A stretch of DNA of 16,667 nt, from positions 2,574 to 19,240 of the forward strand of contig NHCX01000131.1 of assembly GCA_002168015.1 (NCBI GenBank). The letters are read 5' to 3'. Below, piece after piece: positions 1-7,597 of this stretch. Position 1 is the first letter of the stretch, and the number at the start of each line of letters is the position of its first letter. The notes under the pieces are model-generated. The model saw nothing but the letters and a program-made list of their open reading frames with translations. It was not told the origin of the DNA and did not search any database. This stretch comes from Verrucomicrobia bacterium TMED44 (GTDB lineage: Bacteria > Verrucomicrobiota > Verrucomicrobiia > Opitutales > Seribacteraceae). The position numbers and the translations under genes were made by a program.

Positions 1-1577
1 GTAGCAATTGCCTGGTATCTGGTATTCTCTTTAAATCCTTCTCCACGGAAATCGATTTTAGAAAATTTATTATTGTAGTACTTCCCGTTTTGAATTTCTG
101 ATGGTATGGAAACTTCCAAGGATTCTGTACCATCTGCTCCACTAGTATAAAAGAGAACAGTGAATGATTTTTTGGTGCGATTATATGAAGAGATTTTGTA
201 TTGGACCTTACCCCTAGGGCTATTATGTTTCGTGATAATATCATTACCTGTTTCTCCAGCTATGGCGTGGCGTATCACCTCGTCCGAACCGGCAGTAATC
301 TGTGAGAACCAGCGCCAAATATAATAGTGTAAATGATTAGGGTCACCTGGGTTAATGTAATTTTTCTCAGTAAATCTTAAGCCATTTTCTGGGACTTCAA
401 ATGGTTTAAGTTTATCTTCCGGACCATGGATTCCTAATTTTCGAGTAATCACATCTGGACCACCGTCATTAGATGGGGTGACCCAATCAGGTTTTAACTT
501 TTTGACCTGTCCGCTGTAATCAACTCTTTTAGTTAGTCCCATTGACCAGCGACTGGAATTGTCACACCAAGGCATATTCATAGTATTTAATCCACGTTGT
601 AGTGATTCTCCAAATATGGTGATGGTTTTATCGAAGGCGTCACGCTCATCTTTTTTTCCATCTGCATTAACATCTCGGTTGTTTGCCGACCCATCCCATA
701 CGATCCACGATTCAGAAGATAGAATTGTTTTAGAAAGATAGTTCGCCTTATCCAATTTTGATCGGGCAAGATCGTATTGTGTCCAGCAATTTGGAATAAT
801 TTTGCCGTCCATCATACCATATCCGTTGGCATGGTCGGAGATATTTAAATTCAGTGCATCTACCTGATTCATCATCTCTTGATTTGCTATTAGTTGGTCG
901 TAGTAGTCATTTACAGCTACAGCACCCACTCCTTTAAGACCCTCTCGAGCATCACACGGTTGGCATGGAGATGTTCCTGAGGTTGAAATAATTACATGTT
1001 CTTCTGGCTTTTCGTTGTAGACTTTACGAATTGCTTTAGCCCCATTGGTGAAAATTTCATCTACAATGAATTTCATGTCAGCTCCTTTCATCATACCCTG
1101 AAGATTGACCTCATGGTATAGTTGATAGGCACCAACGCGTCCTTTAAAATGATTTGCCATTCGGGTGACGAACTTTGGATACTCCCCCCCCCTTGGTTTC
1201 CATGCACCACCTTTACCGTTTTCTGATGCCCACGACGGACAATGCCACATGACAAGTTCTGCTTGAAGACCTCGTTCTGCACAAAGATTGACTGCATGAT
1301 CGATAGCTTGCAGGTAGCCCGACATGTTATTTTGGTAGTCTGTATTCTTAGGATTTGGTTCAGCTGCATTCCAACTAACCCAAAACTGTGCGTAACTGCT
1401 ATGCTTTTTTATTAAGGGACGGTTTGCATCATAGATTTCGCAATTCTTTAATCCGAACGGCTGCCACCTTACTCCGAGATGCATGTGGTCAGTTGTCCAT
1501 GTGTATGAGGGTTTTACCTCTGCGTGTATGGATAGACCAATTAGGATGGAGCTTACGATTATTGGGAGTTTAAACAT
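1..1577 (-). CDS. Secreted glycoside-hydrolase-like (clan GH-A-type) protein, 3' end cut by window
   Basis: Reading down from 1577, the frame stays open for 525 codons to the window edge, so the C-terminus is missing. ATG at 1577 is firm because an in-frame TAA lies two codons upstream. Residues 1-19 form a signal peptide (hydrophobic core PIIVSSILIGL, then HAE), so the protein is exported. The body reads like a (beta/alpha)8 glycosidase: aromatic-rich strands such as YAQFWVSWNAAEP (62-74) and ELVMWHCPSW (107-116), a candidate acid/base Glu156 in YHEVN, and a candidate nucleophile Glu289 in LSSESW. The section after about residue 450 looks like a beta-sandwich. Odd points are a G9 run in the coding strand (1184-1192) and a DxNxDGxxD calcium-type loop at 302-310. 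I cannot name the GH family or substrate. The catalytic assignment is inferred from position and motif only. Confidence 0.75.
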   Translation of the reverse strand, partial: MFKLPIIVSSILIGLSIHAEVKPSYTWTTDHMHLGVRWQPFGLKNCEIYDANRPLIKKHSSYAQFWVSWNAAEPNPKNTDYQNNMSGYLQAIDHAVNLCAERGLQAELVMWHCPSWASENGKGGAWKPRGGEYPKFVTRMANHFKGRVGAYQLYHEVNLQGMMKGADMKFIVDEIFTNGAKAIRKVYNEKPEEHVIISTSGTSPCQPCDAREGLKGVGAVAVNDYYDQLIANQEMMNQVDALNLNISDHANGYGMMDGKIIPNCWTQYDLARSKLDKANYLSKTILSSESWIVWDGSANNRDVNADGKKDERDAFDKTITIFGESLQRGLNTMNMPWCDNSSRWSMGLTKRVDYSGQVKKLKPDWVTPSNDGGPDVITRKLGIHGPEDKLKPFEVPENGLRFTEKNYINPGDPNHLHYYIWRWFSQITAGSDEVIRHAIAGETGNDIITKHNSPRGKVQYKISSYNRTKKSFTVLFYTSGADGTESLEVSIPSEIQNGKYYNNKFSKIDFRGEGFKENTRYQAIA

Positions 1578-1615
1578 AGATTATGTATTTGTGAATGATT
1601 GGAAGAAGATTTGAG

Positions 1616-1639
1616 TGTCACGCCGGACGAGTCGTGACA
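1616..1639. repeat. Inverted repeat between the propeller-like gene and the GH-like gene
   Basis: TGTCACG (1616-1622) and CGTGACA (1633-1639) form a perfect 7-bp stem with a 10-base loop. It lies ten bases past the stop of the upstream gene and 39 bases before the start of the downstream one. There is no T-run after the stem on the minus strand, so it is a poor intrinsic terminator. It could be an operator for a dimeric regulator or an mRNA-end stem. Confidence 0.45.
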
Positions 1640-1648
1640 GAACTAAAA

Positions 1649-2770
1649 TCAGGAGGATAGGATTCTTATGACTTCAGAAGAAGAGAGATGATGCCCCACA
1701 AGTGGTTGAGATTCGTTTTCCTGCGATTGTTGCCAAGTTGCAAAGAGAGAGCCATCCTCTAGGGAAGTCGCTGAAGTATAGCGACTGCACCCAGTTCCTT
1801 TGGGGGAAATAAATGAAGGGAAATTCACTGAAATCTTATGAAGTTCAGGGAATGCATGGTCCCAGCCCCAAGCAAGCCCTCCAAGTTCCTCACAAGAATA
1901 ACCGCGAGGTCTTTTAGCTGCTTTAGGATTTTGGTCAAGAGGTCGGAGGCACTCTGCTCCGTCATAGAAGTATAAAGATAGTTTTGGCAAATCTGCAAAA
2001 GGCCCAACTTGGGGAACTTTCAGCCTTTCAGTTATTCTTGAACAGGCTACATCCCAACTGTTCCCCCTACTAAGAATATTTTCTGAAATCAATTGAAAAC
2101 TTTCGGAACCATTTTTTCGAGAAAGAAGACCCGTATTTGAACTGGACCATGAAAAGGGATGGTGACAGTATAAAATGATTGTTTCTCCATGTTCACCGTG
2201 TAAAGCCACAGGGTCTTTGTAATGGAGAGTGGATCCTTTTTCACTTCGAGCGACTGTTCTCATTTGAGAGAGGTCAAATGAATTCATTCCGTCATTTGAC
2301 TTCAGTAAATCAATGGACCAAACTCCAGTTCCAGGTTTTTGAAAGTTAATGAGAGACTTTGGGTATGGCATTTTCTTTTCTGTTGAAATAAAAAAGTCGT
2401 ACTCATTTTCGTTAGAAAGTTTTGGTAACAGGGAGACGCCTTCGATGGAAACGACTTCCTCGCTGTGTGAAAGATCTTTCTTTGATAAAGATAGGATTTT
2501 CTCAAATTTAGCATGAGGGGAATCAGCCGCAAAAACTGCACACTCTAATCCCCTTGTACCTTCTCCAGTGCCTGTACGGGCGTCTCCTTGGTTACGGAAT
2601 CGTCCACTTATAAGAATTTGGCCAGTAGGATTTAAGCATATGTTACCCCCACCAAACCAATAGCCTGATGATTGACCCAGCGGATCTATGATGAGTCTTG
2701 CAGAATGTTGGTCAAGCAGTCGTTGACAAAGTTCAGTGAGTCGAGTCTCAAGATCTTCTGGCAAGTTCAT
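1649..2770 (-). CDS. Beta-propeller, glycosidase-like protein of unknown function, coupled to cysN
   Basis: This 373-residue protein has no signal peptide and is probably cytoplasmic. I do not recognise a named family. Its layout resembles five-bladed propellers of the GH43/GH32/sialidase type. WFGGGN (38-43) is followed by ICLNPTGQILISGRFR and then the acidic IEG (109-111). KDPVAL (185-190) recalls the 'DPxV' start of a GH43 blade, and SRYTSATSLEDGSLFATW (329-346) closes the fold. Asp and Glu residues at these points could be catalytic, but I cannot assign them. The ATG shares one base with the cysN stop (TAATG at 2772-2768), so translation is coupled and the gene belongs to the PAPS operon. 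A role on a sulfated or soon-to-be-sulfated glycan is a guess from this context. Confidence 0.7.
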   Translation of the reverse strand: MNLPEDLETRLTELCQRLLDQHSARLIIDPLGQSSGYWFGGGNICLNPTGQILISGRFRNQGDARTGTGEGTRGLECAVFAADSPHAKFEKILSLSKKDLSHSEEVVSIEGVSLLPKLSNENEYDFFISTEKKMPYPKSLINFQKPGTGVWSIDLLKSNDGMNSFDLSQMRTVARSEKGSTLHYKDPVALHGEHGETIILYCHHPFSWSSSNTGLLSRKNGSESFQLISENILSRGNSWDVACSRITERLKVPQVGPFADLPKLSLYFYDGAECLRPLDQNPKAAKRPRGYSCEELGGLAWGWDHAFPELHKISVNFPSFISPKGTGCSRYTSATSLEDGSLFATWQQSQENESQPLVGHHLSSSEVIRILSS

Positions 2771-4044
2771 TATCTGAGCATTCCAGATGCGAGTGTTTGA
2801 TGGGTAAAGGGATCTATTATAATGAAGCTTCCAGTGTTTCGATTTCTGCGGTAAGCGTCAAAAAAAAGTGGTTCAGATGTCCGGAATTTTATTCTTCCAA
2901 TATCGTTCATTCCAAACTCCAGATCATCTTCATTTTTACGAAGAGAATTCACATCCACTTTATAAGTGATTTCAGAGATCATTGCTTGTGCTGATTTGGT
3001 TGTATGTTTGATTAAATATTTACCTCCCTGGACTAATTTTTTGGAAGCCGAAAACCAACAAATTCTAGCATCCAAGTCTTGCGAGATCTTTGGTTGATTG
3101 TTGGGCTTTACCAGCATATCTCCTCGACTGATATCGATTTCATCTTCGAGTAATATTGTAACAGACTGAGGTGAGAACGCTTCATCTATTTCCTTATCCC
3201 CTAATAAAATTTTGGAAATTTTAGAATTAAAACCTGAAGGAAGAGCCAAGATTTCATCTCCTACTTTAAACACTCCTCCGGCAACCCGGCCGGCAAAGCC
3301 ACGGAAATCATGGTGTTTGTCGGAATGAGGACGGATAACCCATTGAACGGGAAAGCGGGAATCTACATGATTAGCATCTGAGCCTACATATACATTCTCT
3401 AAATGGTAAAGGAGTGGGGGGCCTTTGTACCAAGTCATATTTTCTGATCGATCGACTACATTATCACCTTTGAGCGCACTAATTGGAATAAAAGTCAGTT
3501 CCGAGACATTTTCTAGACGGCTGGCAAAGTCGCTATATTGACGAAGAACTTTTTCATAAGCGTCTTCTCTGTATTCAACCAGGTCCATCTTGTTGATACA
3601 AACAGCAATATGCTTAATCCCTAAGAGGTCGGCAATAAAACTGTGTCTTCTCGTTTGCTCCACAACTCCATTCCGTGCATCGACAAGAATGAGTGCCAGG
3701 TTTGCAGTCGAAGCTCCCGTGACCATATTACGTGTGTATTGAATATGTCCTGGTGTATCTGCGATAATGAACTTTCTTTTAGGAGTTGCGAAATACCGAT
3801 ATGCGACATCGATGGTAATGCCCTGCTCCCTTTCAGCACGAAGTCCATCCGTAAGCAGGGCTAGGTTTACATTTTCGTCTCCACGGTTACGACTACTTTC
3901 TTCAATGGCTTCAAGTTGATCTTCGAAGATTGATTTAGTGTCATGAAACAATCTTCCAATTAATGTGCTTTTCCCGTCGTCCACGCTACCTGCAGTGGTA
4001 AAGCGGAGCATGTCCATATCGAGATAATCTTTTTCTGTGCTCAT
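2770..4044 (-). CDS. cysN: Sulfate adenylyltransferase subunit 1 (GTPase)
   Basis: CysN is the GTPase partner of CysD. GTP hydrolysis drives formation of adenosine 5'-phosphosulfate (APS) from ATP and sulfate in the cytoplasm. The translation-factor GTPase motifs are clear: P-loop GSVDDGKST (19-27), the switch I region EREQGITIDVAYRYF (71-85), DTPGH (96-100) and NKMD (151-154). EF-Tu-like beta-barrel domains follow, for example FPVQWVIRPH and FRGFAGRVAGG. At 424 residues it is a stand-alone CysN with no fused APS kinase, which agrees with a separate cysC two genes upstream. It starts nine bases after the cysD stop and ends in a one-base overlap with the next gene. The family assignment is secure. 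Confidence 0.97.
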   Translation of the reverse strand: MSTEKDYLDMDMLRFTTAGSVDDGKSTLIGRLFHDTKSIFEDQLEAIEESSRNRGDENVNLALLTDGLRAEREQGITIDVAYRYFATPKRKFIIADTPGHIQYTRNMVTGASTANLALILVDARNGVVEQTRRHSFIADLLGIKHIAVCINKMDLVEYREDAYEKVLRQYSDFASRLENVSELTFIPISALKGDNVVDRSENMTWYKGPPLLYHLENVYVGSDANHVDSRFPVQWVIRPHSDKHHDFRGFAGRVAGGVFKVGDEILALPSGFNSKISKILLGDKEIDEAFSPQSVTILLEDEIDISRGDMLVKPNNQPKISQDLDARICWFSASKKLVQGGKYLIKHTTKSAQAMISEITYKVDVNSLRKNEDDLEFGMNDIGRIKFRTSEPLFFDAYRRNRNTGSFIIIDPFTHQTLASGMLR

Positions 4045-4053
4045 AGGTCTGGT

Positions 4054-4959
4054 TTAGAAATATCCTTGTTTCTTACGATCCTCCATTGCGGCTTCGGATC
4101 TCTTATCATCTGCCCGGGAGCCTCTTTCGGTTACCCTAGAAGCTGCAACTTCAGTTATTACATCATCCAAGTTCTTGGCATTGGAAAGAATGGCACCTGT
4201 GCATGTGGCATCGCCGATAGTTCTAAAGCGTACTGTTTGCTTTTGGACACGCTCATTTTCCCTAGGTTCAACAAATTTAGTGACCGCGAGAAGTGTTCCA
4301 TCTCTTTCTATCACCTCTCGTTCATGAGCAAAATAAAGATTAGGCAGTTCGATGTTTTCTATTTTAGCGTACTGCCAAATATCCATTTCCGTCCAATTAC
4401 TAAGTGGGAAAACTCGAAAATTTTCGCCTTGTCCCTTTCCACCGTTAAAAAGATTCCACAATTCAGGCCGTTGGTTTTTAGGGTCCCATTGTCCGAAGGC
4501 GTCACGATGTGAAAAGAACCTTTCTTTTGCCCTAGCCTTTTCCTCATCCCTACGGCCACCTCCTAAGCAGGCGTCAAAATTATGGCTATCAATAGTCTCT
4601 AGTAAAGTAACCGATTGGAGTGCGTTCCGACTAGCGTTTTGACCTGTTTCTTCGGTAGCAGTTCCCTTATCTATTGAATCTTGAACCAGACCGACTATGA
4701 GGTTAACCCCATAATCTCTGACGAACTTGTCTCGGTATTGGATCGTTTCTTGAAAATTATGTCCCGTATCCACATGCACAAATGGAAAAGGTATCTTGGC
4801 TGGGGCAAATGCTTTATTGGCAAGGTAGGCCATAATGATTGAATCCTTCCCGCCTGAAAAAAGAAGTCCCGGCCTTTCAAATTGAGCAGCTGTCTCTCGA
4901 AGAACATATATAGCTTCTGACTCGAGTTGTTGTAAATGATTTAGGTTATAGTTTCGCAT
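4054..4959 (-). CDS. cysD: Sulfate adenylyltransferase subunit 2
   Basis: CysD is the catalytic ATP-pyrophosphatase-type subunit that adenylates sulfate to APS with CysN. The PP-loop SGGKDS is at residues 35-40. The family signature GGRRDEEKARAKERFFS (134-150) and FPLSNWTEMDIWQY (184-197) are intact. At 301 residues it has the normal family length, and the C-terminal tail is basic and acidic (RGSRADDKRSEAAMEDRKKQGYF type) as usual. The ATG follows the cysC stop directly (TAG then ATG, no gap), and cysN begins nine bases after its stop, so all three are one transcript. No Shine-Dalgarno is visible, and translational coupling probably sets expression. The assignment is secure. Confidence 0.97.
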   Translation of the reverse strand: MRNYNLNHLQQLESEAIYVLRETAAQFERPGLLFSGGKDSIIMAYLANKAFAPAKIPFPFVHVDTGHNFQETIQYRDKFVRDYGVNLIVGLVQDSIDKGTATEETGQNASRNALQSVTLLETIDSHNFDACLGGGRRDEEKARAKERFFSHRDAFGQWDPKNQRPELWNLFNGGKGQGENFRVFPLSNWTEMDIWQYAKIENIELPNLYFAHEREVIERDGTLLAVTKFVEPRENERVQKQTVRFRTIGDATCTGAILSNAKNLDDVITEVAASRVTERGSRADDKRSEAAMEDRKKQGYF

Positions 4960-5568
4960 CTAAGAATTTAAGCTGGTTGTTTGCTTTAGTACAGCCTGGC
5001 AAAGTTTTGATGTAGATTCCTGAAGTTTTTCATTCTCTGTATCCAGCACCATCCATGGACTGTCTGGTTCCTCAAAGATTGAATCCTTGCCCGTGAACGA
5101 TTTAATCTTCCCGTTCTGGGAATCTGCATAGAGTCCTTTGACATCCCTTTCTTGGCATTTTTCAAAAGAAGACTTGATGAATATTTCAAAAAAATCTTTT
5201 TCCCCAATTATTTTACGGGCAAAGTTTCTCATTTCTATGGTTGGGGAAATCAGGGAAACAATTACAGCATATCCGGTTCGGGCCATCAGTTTTGCAATTT
5301 CACTAACTCGCCGAACATTTTCTTTTCTGTCCTCAATCGAAAACCCCAAATCCTTACAAATTCCATCCCGCAAATCATCCCCGTCTAAAACAATAGAGTT
5401 AATTTTGTTTTCGAATAGAAATTTCTCCAGTGAAATGGCAAGAGTACTCTTTCCTGAACCTGAAAGGCCGCATAACCAATAAACTGCTCCGGTGTAACCA
5501 AGTGAGGATTCTCTTTCACTCCTTGGAAGTAATCTATGGCTAACTGGGAAGATGTTTTGATTGGGCAT
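4960..5568 (-). CDS. cysC: Adenylyl-sulfate (APS) kinase
   Basis: CysC phosphorylates APS at the 3' position to give PAPS, the universal sulfuryl donor. Walker A is GLSGSGKST (34-42). The APS-kinase signature follows as LDGDDLRDGICKDLGF (61-76) and DRKENVRRVSEIAKLM (80-95). SLISP (105-109) holds the conserved Ser of the family, and RDVKGLY (141-147) with FTGKDSIFEEP complete the lid. The length of 202 residues is normal for a stand-alone kinase. It is the first gene of cysC-cysD-cysN plus the propeller-like gene. Only 108 bases separate it from yceI, and most of these are taken by two hairpins, so its promoter is not obvious. Either a promoter lies inside the hairpin zone or the operon depends on read-through. 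Confidence 0.96.
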   Translation of the reverse strand: MPNQNIFPVSHRLLPRSERESSLGYTGAVYWLCGLSGSGKSTLAISLEKFLFENKINSIVLDGDDLRDGICKDLGFSIEDRKENVRRVSEIAKLMARTGYAVIVSLISPTIEMRNFARKIIGEKDFFEIFIKSSFEKCQERDVKGLYADSQNGKIKSFTGKDSIFEEPDSPWMVLDTENEKLQESTSKLCQAVLKQTTSLNS

Positions 5569-5595
5569 TTAGAGATTGTAAAATGAGCGTTAAAC

Positions 5596-5627
5596 CAAAA
5601 AGCGAGAACGTAAAAACGTTCCCGCTT
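5596..5627 (-). terminator. Intrinsic terminator after the yceI-like gene
   Basis: On the minus strand AAGCG.GAACGT pairs with ACGTTC.CGCTT across one mismatch (plus-strand arms 5600-5611 and 5616-5627, loop of four). The stem is followed at once by TTTTTGG. Stem plus T-tract is the classical rho-independent form, placed 50 bases after the yceI stop and 31 bases before the cysC start. Confidence 0.75.
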
Positions 5628-5633
5628 AATGGG

Positions 5634-5657
5634 GTGGGAGAATGGGGGTTCTCCCAT
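5634..5657. repeat. Second hairpin in the yceI-cysC gap
   Basis: TGGGAGAA (5635-5642) pairs perfectly with TTCTCCCA (5649-5656) around a six-base TGGGGG loop, and a G-T wobble extends the base. It precedes the terminator hairpin in transcription order and has no T-run of its own. It may stabilise the yceI mRNA end or form part of a read-through control for the cys operon. Confidence 0.55.
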
Positions 5658-5676
5658 GGGGTAAAGATTTAAAATA

Positions 5677-6285
5677 TTATAATGGGCTAGCCCCTGCAAC
5701 ATTTAAAGATATATCGATTTGATTCGCAACTTTTTCTAGTTTTTCACCAGTCTGTATATTGAAATCGTCTCTTTTTACAGAAAATTTTGATCTTAATACC
5801 AAGAGGTCGCCTTTGACGCGGTTTCTTTTTTCAAGCATATCCTTAAGGTATGTAATTTTGACGGGTATTTTCATGTCGAGAGTAACATTACATATATTCA
5901 TTTTTCCCTGAGCGTCAGCTAAGTAATGGATACCCTCTTTTTTCAGGTTATGAAGTTTGTTTAAGGTAAAGCTTATGGTGGGGTATTTTTTAACATCAAG
6001 CCAGTCTTTGCCTAGCATATGTTCTTTAAGAACAGGGTTTCCCACATGTAGACTAGACGCATTTAAAATAATTTTACCTTTTGTATCTTCTGGTTTTTCC
6101 GGATCAAATGTAACCAGACCAGATATGCCATCACCAGAACCATTAATTGACTCGAGTGGTGCATCCATTTGAAAAATGATATTATTTACATTTTTCTGAT
6201 CTTTAAAATCATAAGATCTTTCTTTACCGGAAAGGGTAGAGACTGACACTGTGAGTATTATGATGGTGAAAATAGGTATGTTCAT
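5677..6285 (-). CDS. Secreted YceI-domain (lipocalin-like, polyisoprenoid-binding) protein
   Basis: This 202-residue protein has an N-terminal signal peptide (IPIFTIIILTVSVSTL, then SGKE), so it is exported. The YceI pattern is clear. GLVTFDPEKPEDTKGKI corresponds to the 'G.v.FD...' strand, and GKDWLDVKKYPTISFTL (about 92-108) is the signature 'LDv.kYPti.F' segment. KMNICNVTLDMKIPVKITY matches the 'G.Lti.G.t..v.lpv' strand. The family forms a lipocalin-like barrel, and some members bind long isoprenoid or acyl chains. The ligand here cannot be read from sequence. The gene is flanked by its own terminator downstream and a 102-base gap upstream, so it looks monocistronic. Its place beside a lipid-synthesis cluster is suggestive but may be chance. 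Confidence 0.85.
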   Translation of the reverse strand: MNIPIFTIIILTVSVSTLSGKERSYDFKDQKNVNNIIFQMDAPLESINGSGDGISGLVTFDPEKPEDTKGKIILNASSLHVGNPVLKEHMLGKDWLDVKKYPTISFTLNKLHNLKKEGIHYLADAQGKMNICNVTLDMKIPVKITYLKDMLEKRNRVKGDLLVLRSKFSVKRDDFNIQTGEKLEKVANQIDISLNVAGASPL

Positions 6286-6387
6286 GTTGTGAATTTTCTA
6301 AAATTGAAGAAAAGGAAACCCTGTACTGCAAGCAAAAACAGAATCTAATTTATATTTAATTTTAAGTGACGATGAGGTTCAGGACAT

Positions 6388-7398
6388 TTATGACCTTGGA
6401 TGTGCTGATTTGTGGGTTTGTTTAAGTTTTGCTACTGAAAGATGGGTGTAGATCTGAGTGGTAGAAAGACTCGAATGTCCCAAGAGGTCTTGGACCGCCC
6501 GAAGATCCGCTCCACGATCGAGCAAATGAGTCGCAAAAGAATGCCTTAACTTATGCGGTGATAAATCTTCCGGTAGGTTCGCTTGTCGAAGTCTCTTTTT
6601 TAAGATTAATTGAATAGACCTTGTGGTTAGGCGTTTTCCAGACTGACCAATGATGATCGCAGCATGATGAGATGAATCTATGGAGTGTAGATCTCTAAAG
6701 TCGATAATATCTTGCAGTACCTTGTTTCCAATTGGAGTAATCCTTTCCTTTCCGCCTTTTCCTCTGACTCGCAAGGTTGCATGATTGAAATCAACATTTT
6801 CGTAATTTAAACTGACAAGTTCGCTCACCCGTAGACCTCCTGCGTACAAAATTTTGATAATCAGAAGATCTCTTGTGTTTAAGAAATCAGCGATTTTGCT
6901 ATCTTTACTTTTGGTTGACGGGGTTTGAAGTAAGGACTCAGCTTGCTTCTCTGAAAGAAACTTGGGTAGGTTTTTATTGAGTTTTGGTAATGTTAGATTT
7001 GCAAACGGGTTTGATTTACACGCACCTCTTTTCATGGCAAAATGAAACAATCCTTTTAGGGCGGAAAAATGATTACGAAGGGTCGTTCTAGCCAATTTAT
7101 GCTGTGCCTCAATTAAATAAGACCTCGCATCTACCCTATTAATTTCATGGATAGTCTGTATTTTAGAAGATTGGGACAACCATTTGAAAAAGGTTGAAAT
7201 CGAATGAGAGTAATTTCGGGATGTGTAGGAGGAAAGTCTTCTTTCCTTTGATATATACAGGAGGTACTTTTCTGCAATATCAGGTAGTCCTGAATTTTCA
7301 GGTATACCCTTCGATTCGTCTCTATTTATTTCAGTCTCTCCCATGTCTCGACGACCATTTCGTAAATGAAGAAGAGGAAGATTACCAAAAACACCCAT
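6388..7398 (-). CDS. xerC: Tyrosine site-specific recombinase, XerC/XerD type
   Basis: This is a DNA strand-exchange enzyme, probably for chromosome dimer resolution. An N-terminal SAM-like core-binding domain (about 38-135, with SSYTSRNYSHSISTFFKWL) precedes the catalytic domain. All catalytic residues are present: Arg190 in AGGLRVSELVSL, Lys214 in RGKGGKER, His282 and Arg285 in PHKLRHSFATHLL, His308 in LLGHSSLSTTQ and nucleophile Tyr317 in IYTHL. The start is uncertain. The ATG at 7398 gives 336 residues, but Met19 (7344) gives a more usual length of about 318 and shortens the overlap with the upstream small gene to 19 bases. I favour Met19. The symbol could equally be xerD. No attachment-site repeats, phage genes or transposase genes are nearby, so a housekeeping role is likelier than an integrase. 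Confidence 0.9.
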   Translation of the reverse strand: MGVFGNLPLLHLRNGRRDMGETEINRDESKGIPENSGLPDIAEKYLLYISKERRLSSYTSRNYSHSISTFFKWLSQSSKIQTIHEINRVDARSYLIEAQHKLARTTLRNHFSALKGLFHFAMKRGACKSNPFANLTLPKLNKNLPKFLSEKQAESLLQTPSTKSKDSKIADFLNTRDLLIIKILYAGGLRVSELVSLNYENVDFNHATLRVRGKGGKERITPIGNKVLQDIIDFRDLHSIDSSHHAAIIIGQSGKRLTTRSIQLILKKRLRQANLPEDLSPHKLRHSFATHLLDRGADLRAVQDLLGHSSLSTTQIYTHLSVAKLKQTHKSAHPRS

Positions 7399-7565
7399 AC
7401 TGCGATAGTAAGGTAAAATCCAAAACTTGTTTCCGCTCTTTTGGGAGTTTCTTTTTTGTAGGCACGAGAGGTATTATCATAGGGTTGTATAGAAACAAGG
7501 TTTCCCCCTCTTTCCTCACGGCTGGATAATTTTTTTTTATTTCCCACTATCGTATGATCAACCAT
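7326..7565 (-). CDS. Small single-pass membrane protein, unknown function
   Basis: This 79-residue protein has a basic, polar N-terminal half (KKKLSSREERGG, KKETPKRAE) and one strong transmembrane helix at about 48-69 (FYLTIAVWVFLVIFLFFIY). The tail is short and acidic or aromatic. The basic side would stay in the cytoplasm, so N-in/C-out is likely. I do not recognise a family. It starts 32 bases after oleB and its end overlaps the start of the recombinase gene, so it is in the same transcript. TATAAT at 7573-7568 lies just two bases before the ATG, too close for a normal promoter of this start. The helix and the coupling argue that the gene is real. Confidence 0.6.
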   Translation of the reverse strand: MVDHTIVGNKKKLSSREERGGNLVSIQPYDNTSRAYKKETPKRAETSFGFYLTIAVWVFLVIFLFFIYEMVVETWERLK

Positions 7566-7597
7566 TGATTATACTAATTGCAAGCACTAGTACTATT

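Noticed and set aside
1091..1369. 92-codon minus-strand open frame
   Set aside because: It is out of frame with the GH-like gene that runs unbroken through the region with a glycosidase-like composition.
4066..4512. 148-codon plus-strand open frame
   Set aside because: It lies wholly inside cysD on the other strand, and its product has no recognisable fold or motif. The cysD motifs are intact, so this is an antisense shadow.
5138..5482. 114-codon plus-strand open frame
   Set aside because: Antisense to cysC, whose active-site motifs cover the same bases.
6388..7398. Recombinase as a sign of a prophage, integron or genomic island
   Set aside because: No att-like repeats, phage or transposase genes or tRNA gene are seen, and the sequence looks like a housekeeping Xer protein.
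7568..7573. TATAAT as a promoter for the small membrane-protein gene
   Set aside because: It is only two bases before the ATG and has no -35 partner at 16-18 bases, so it cannot serve this start in the normal way.
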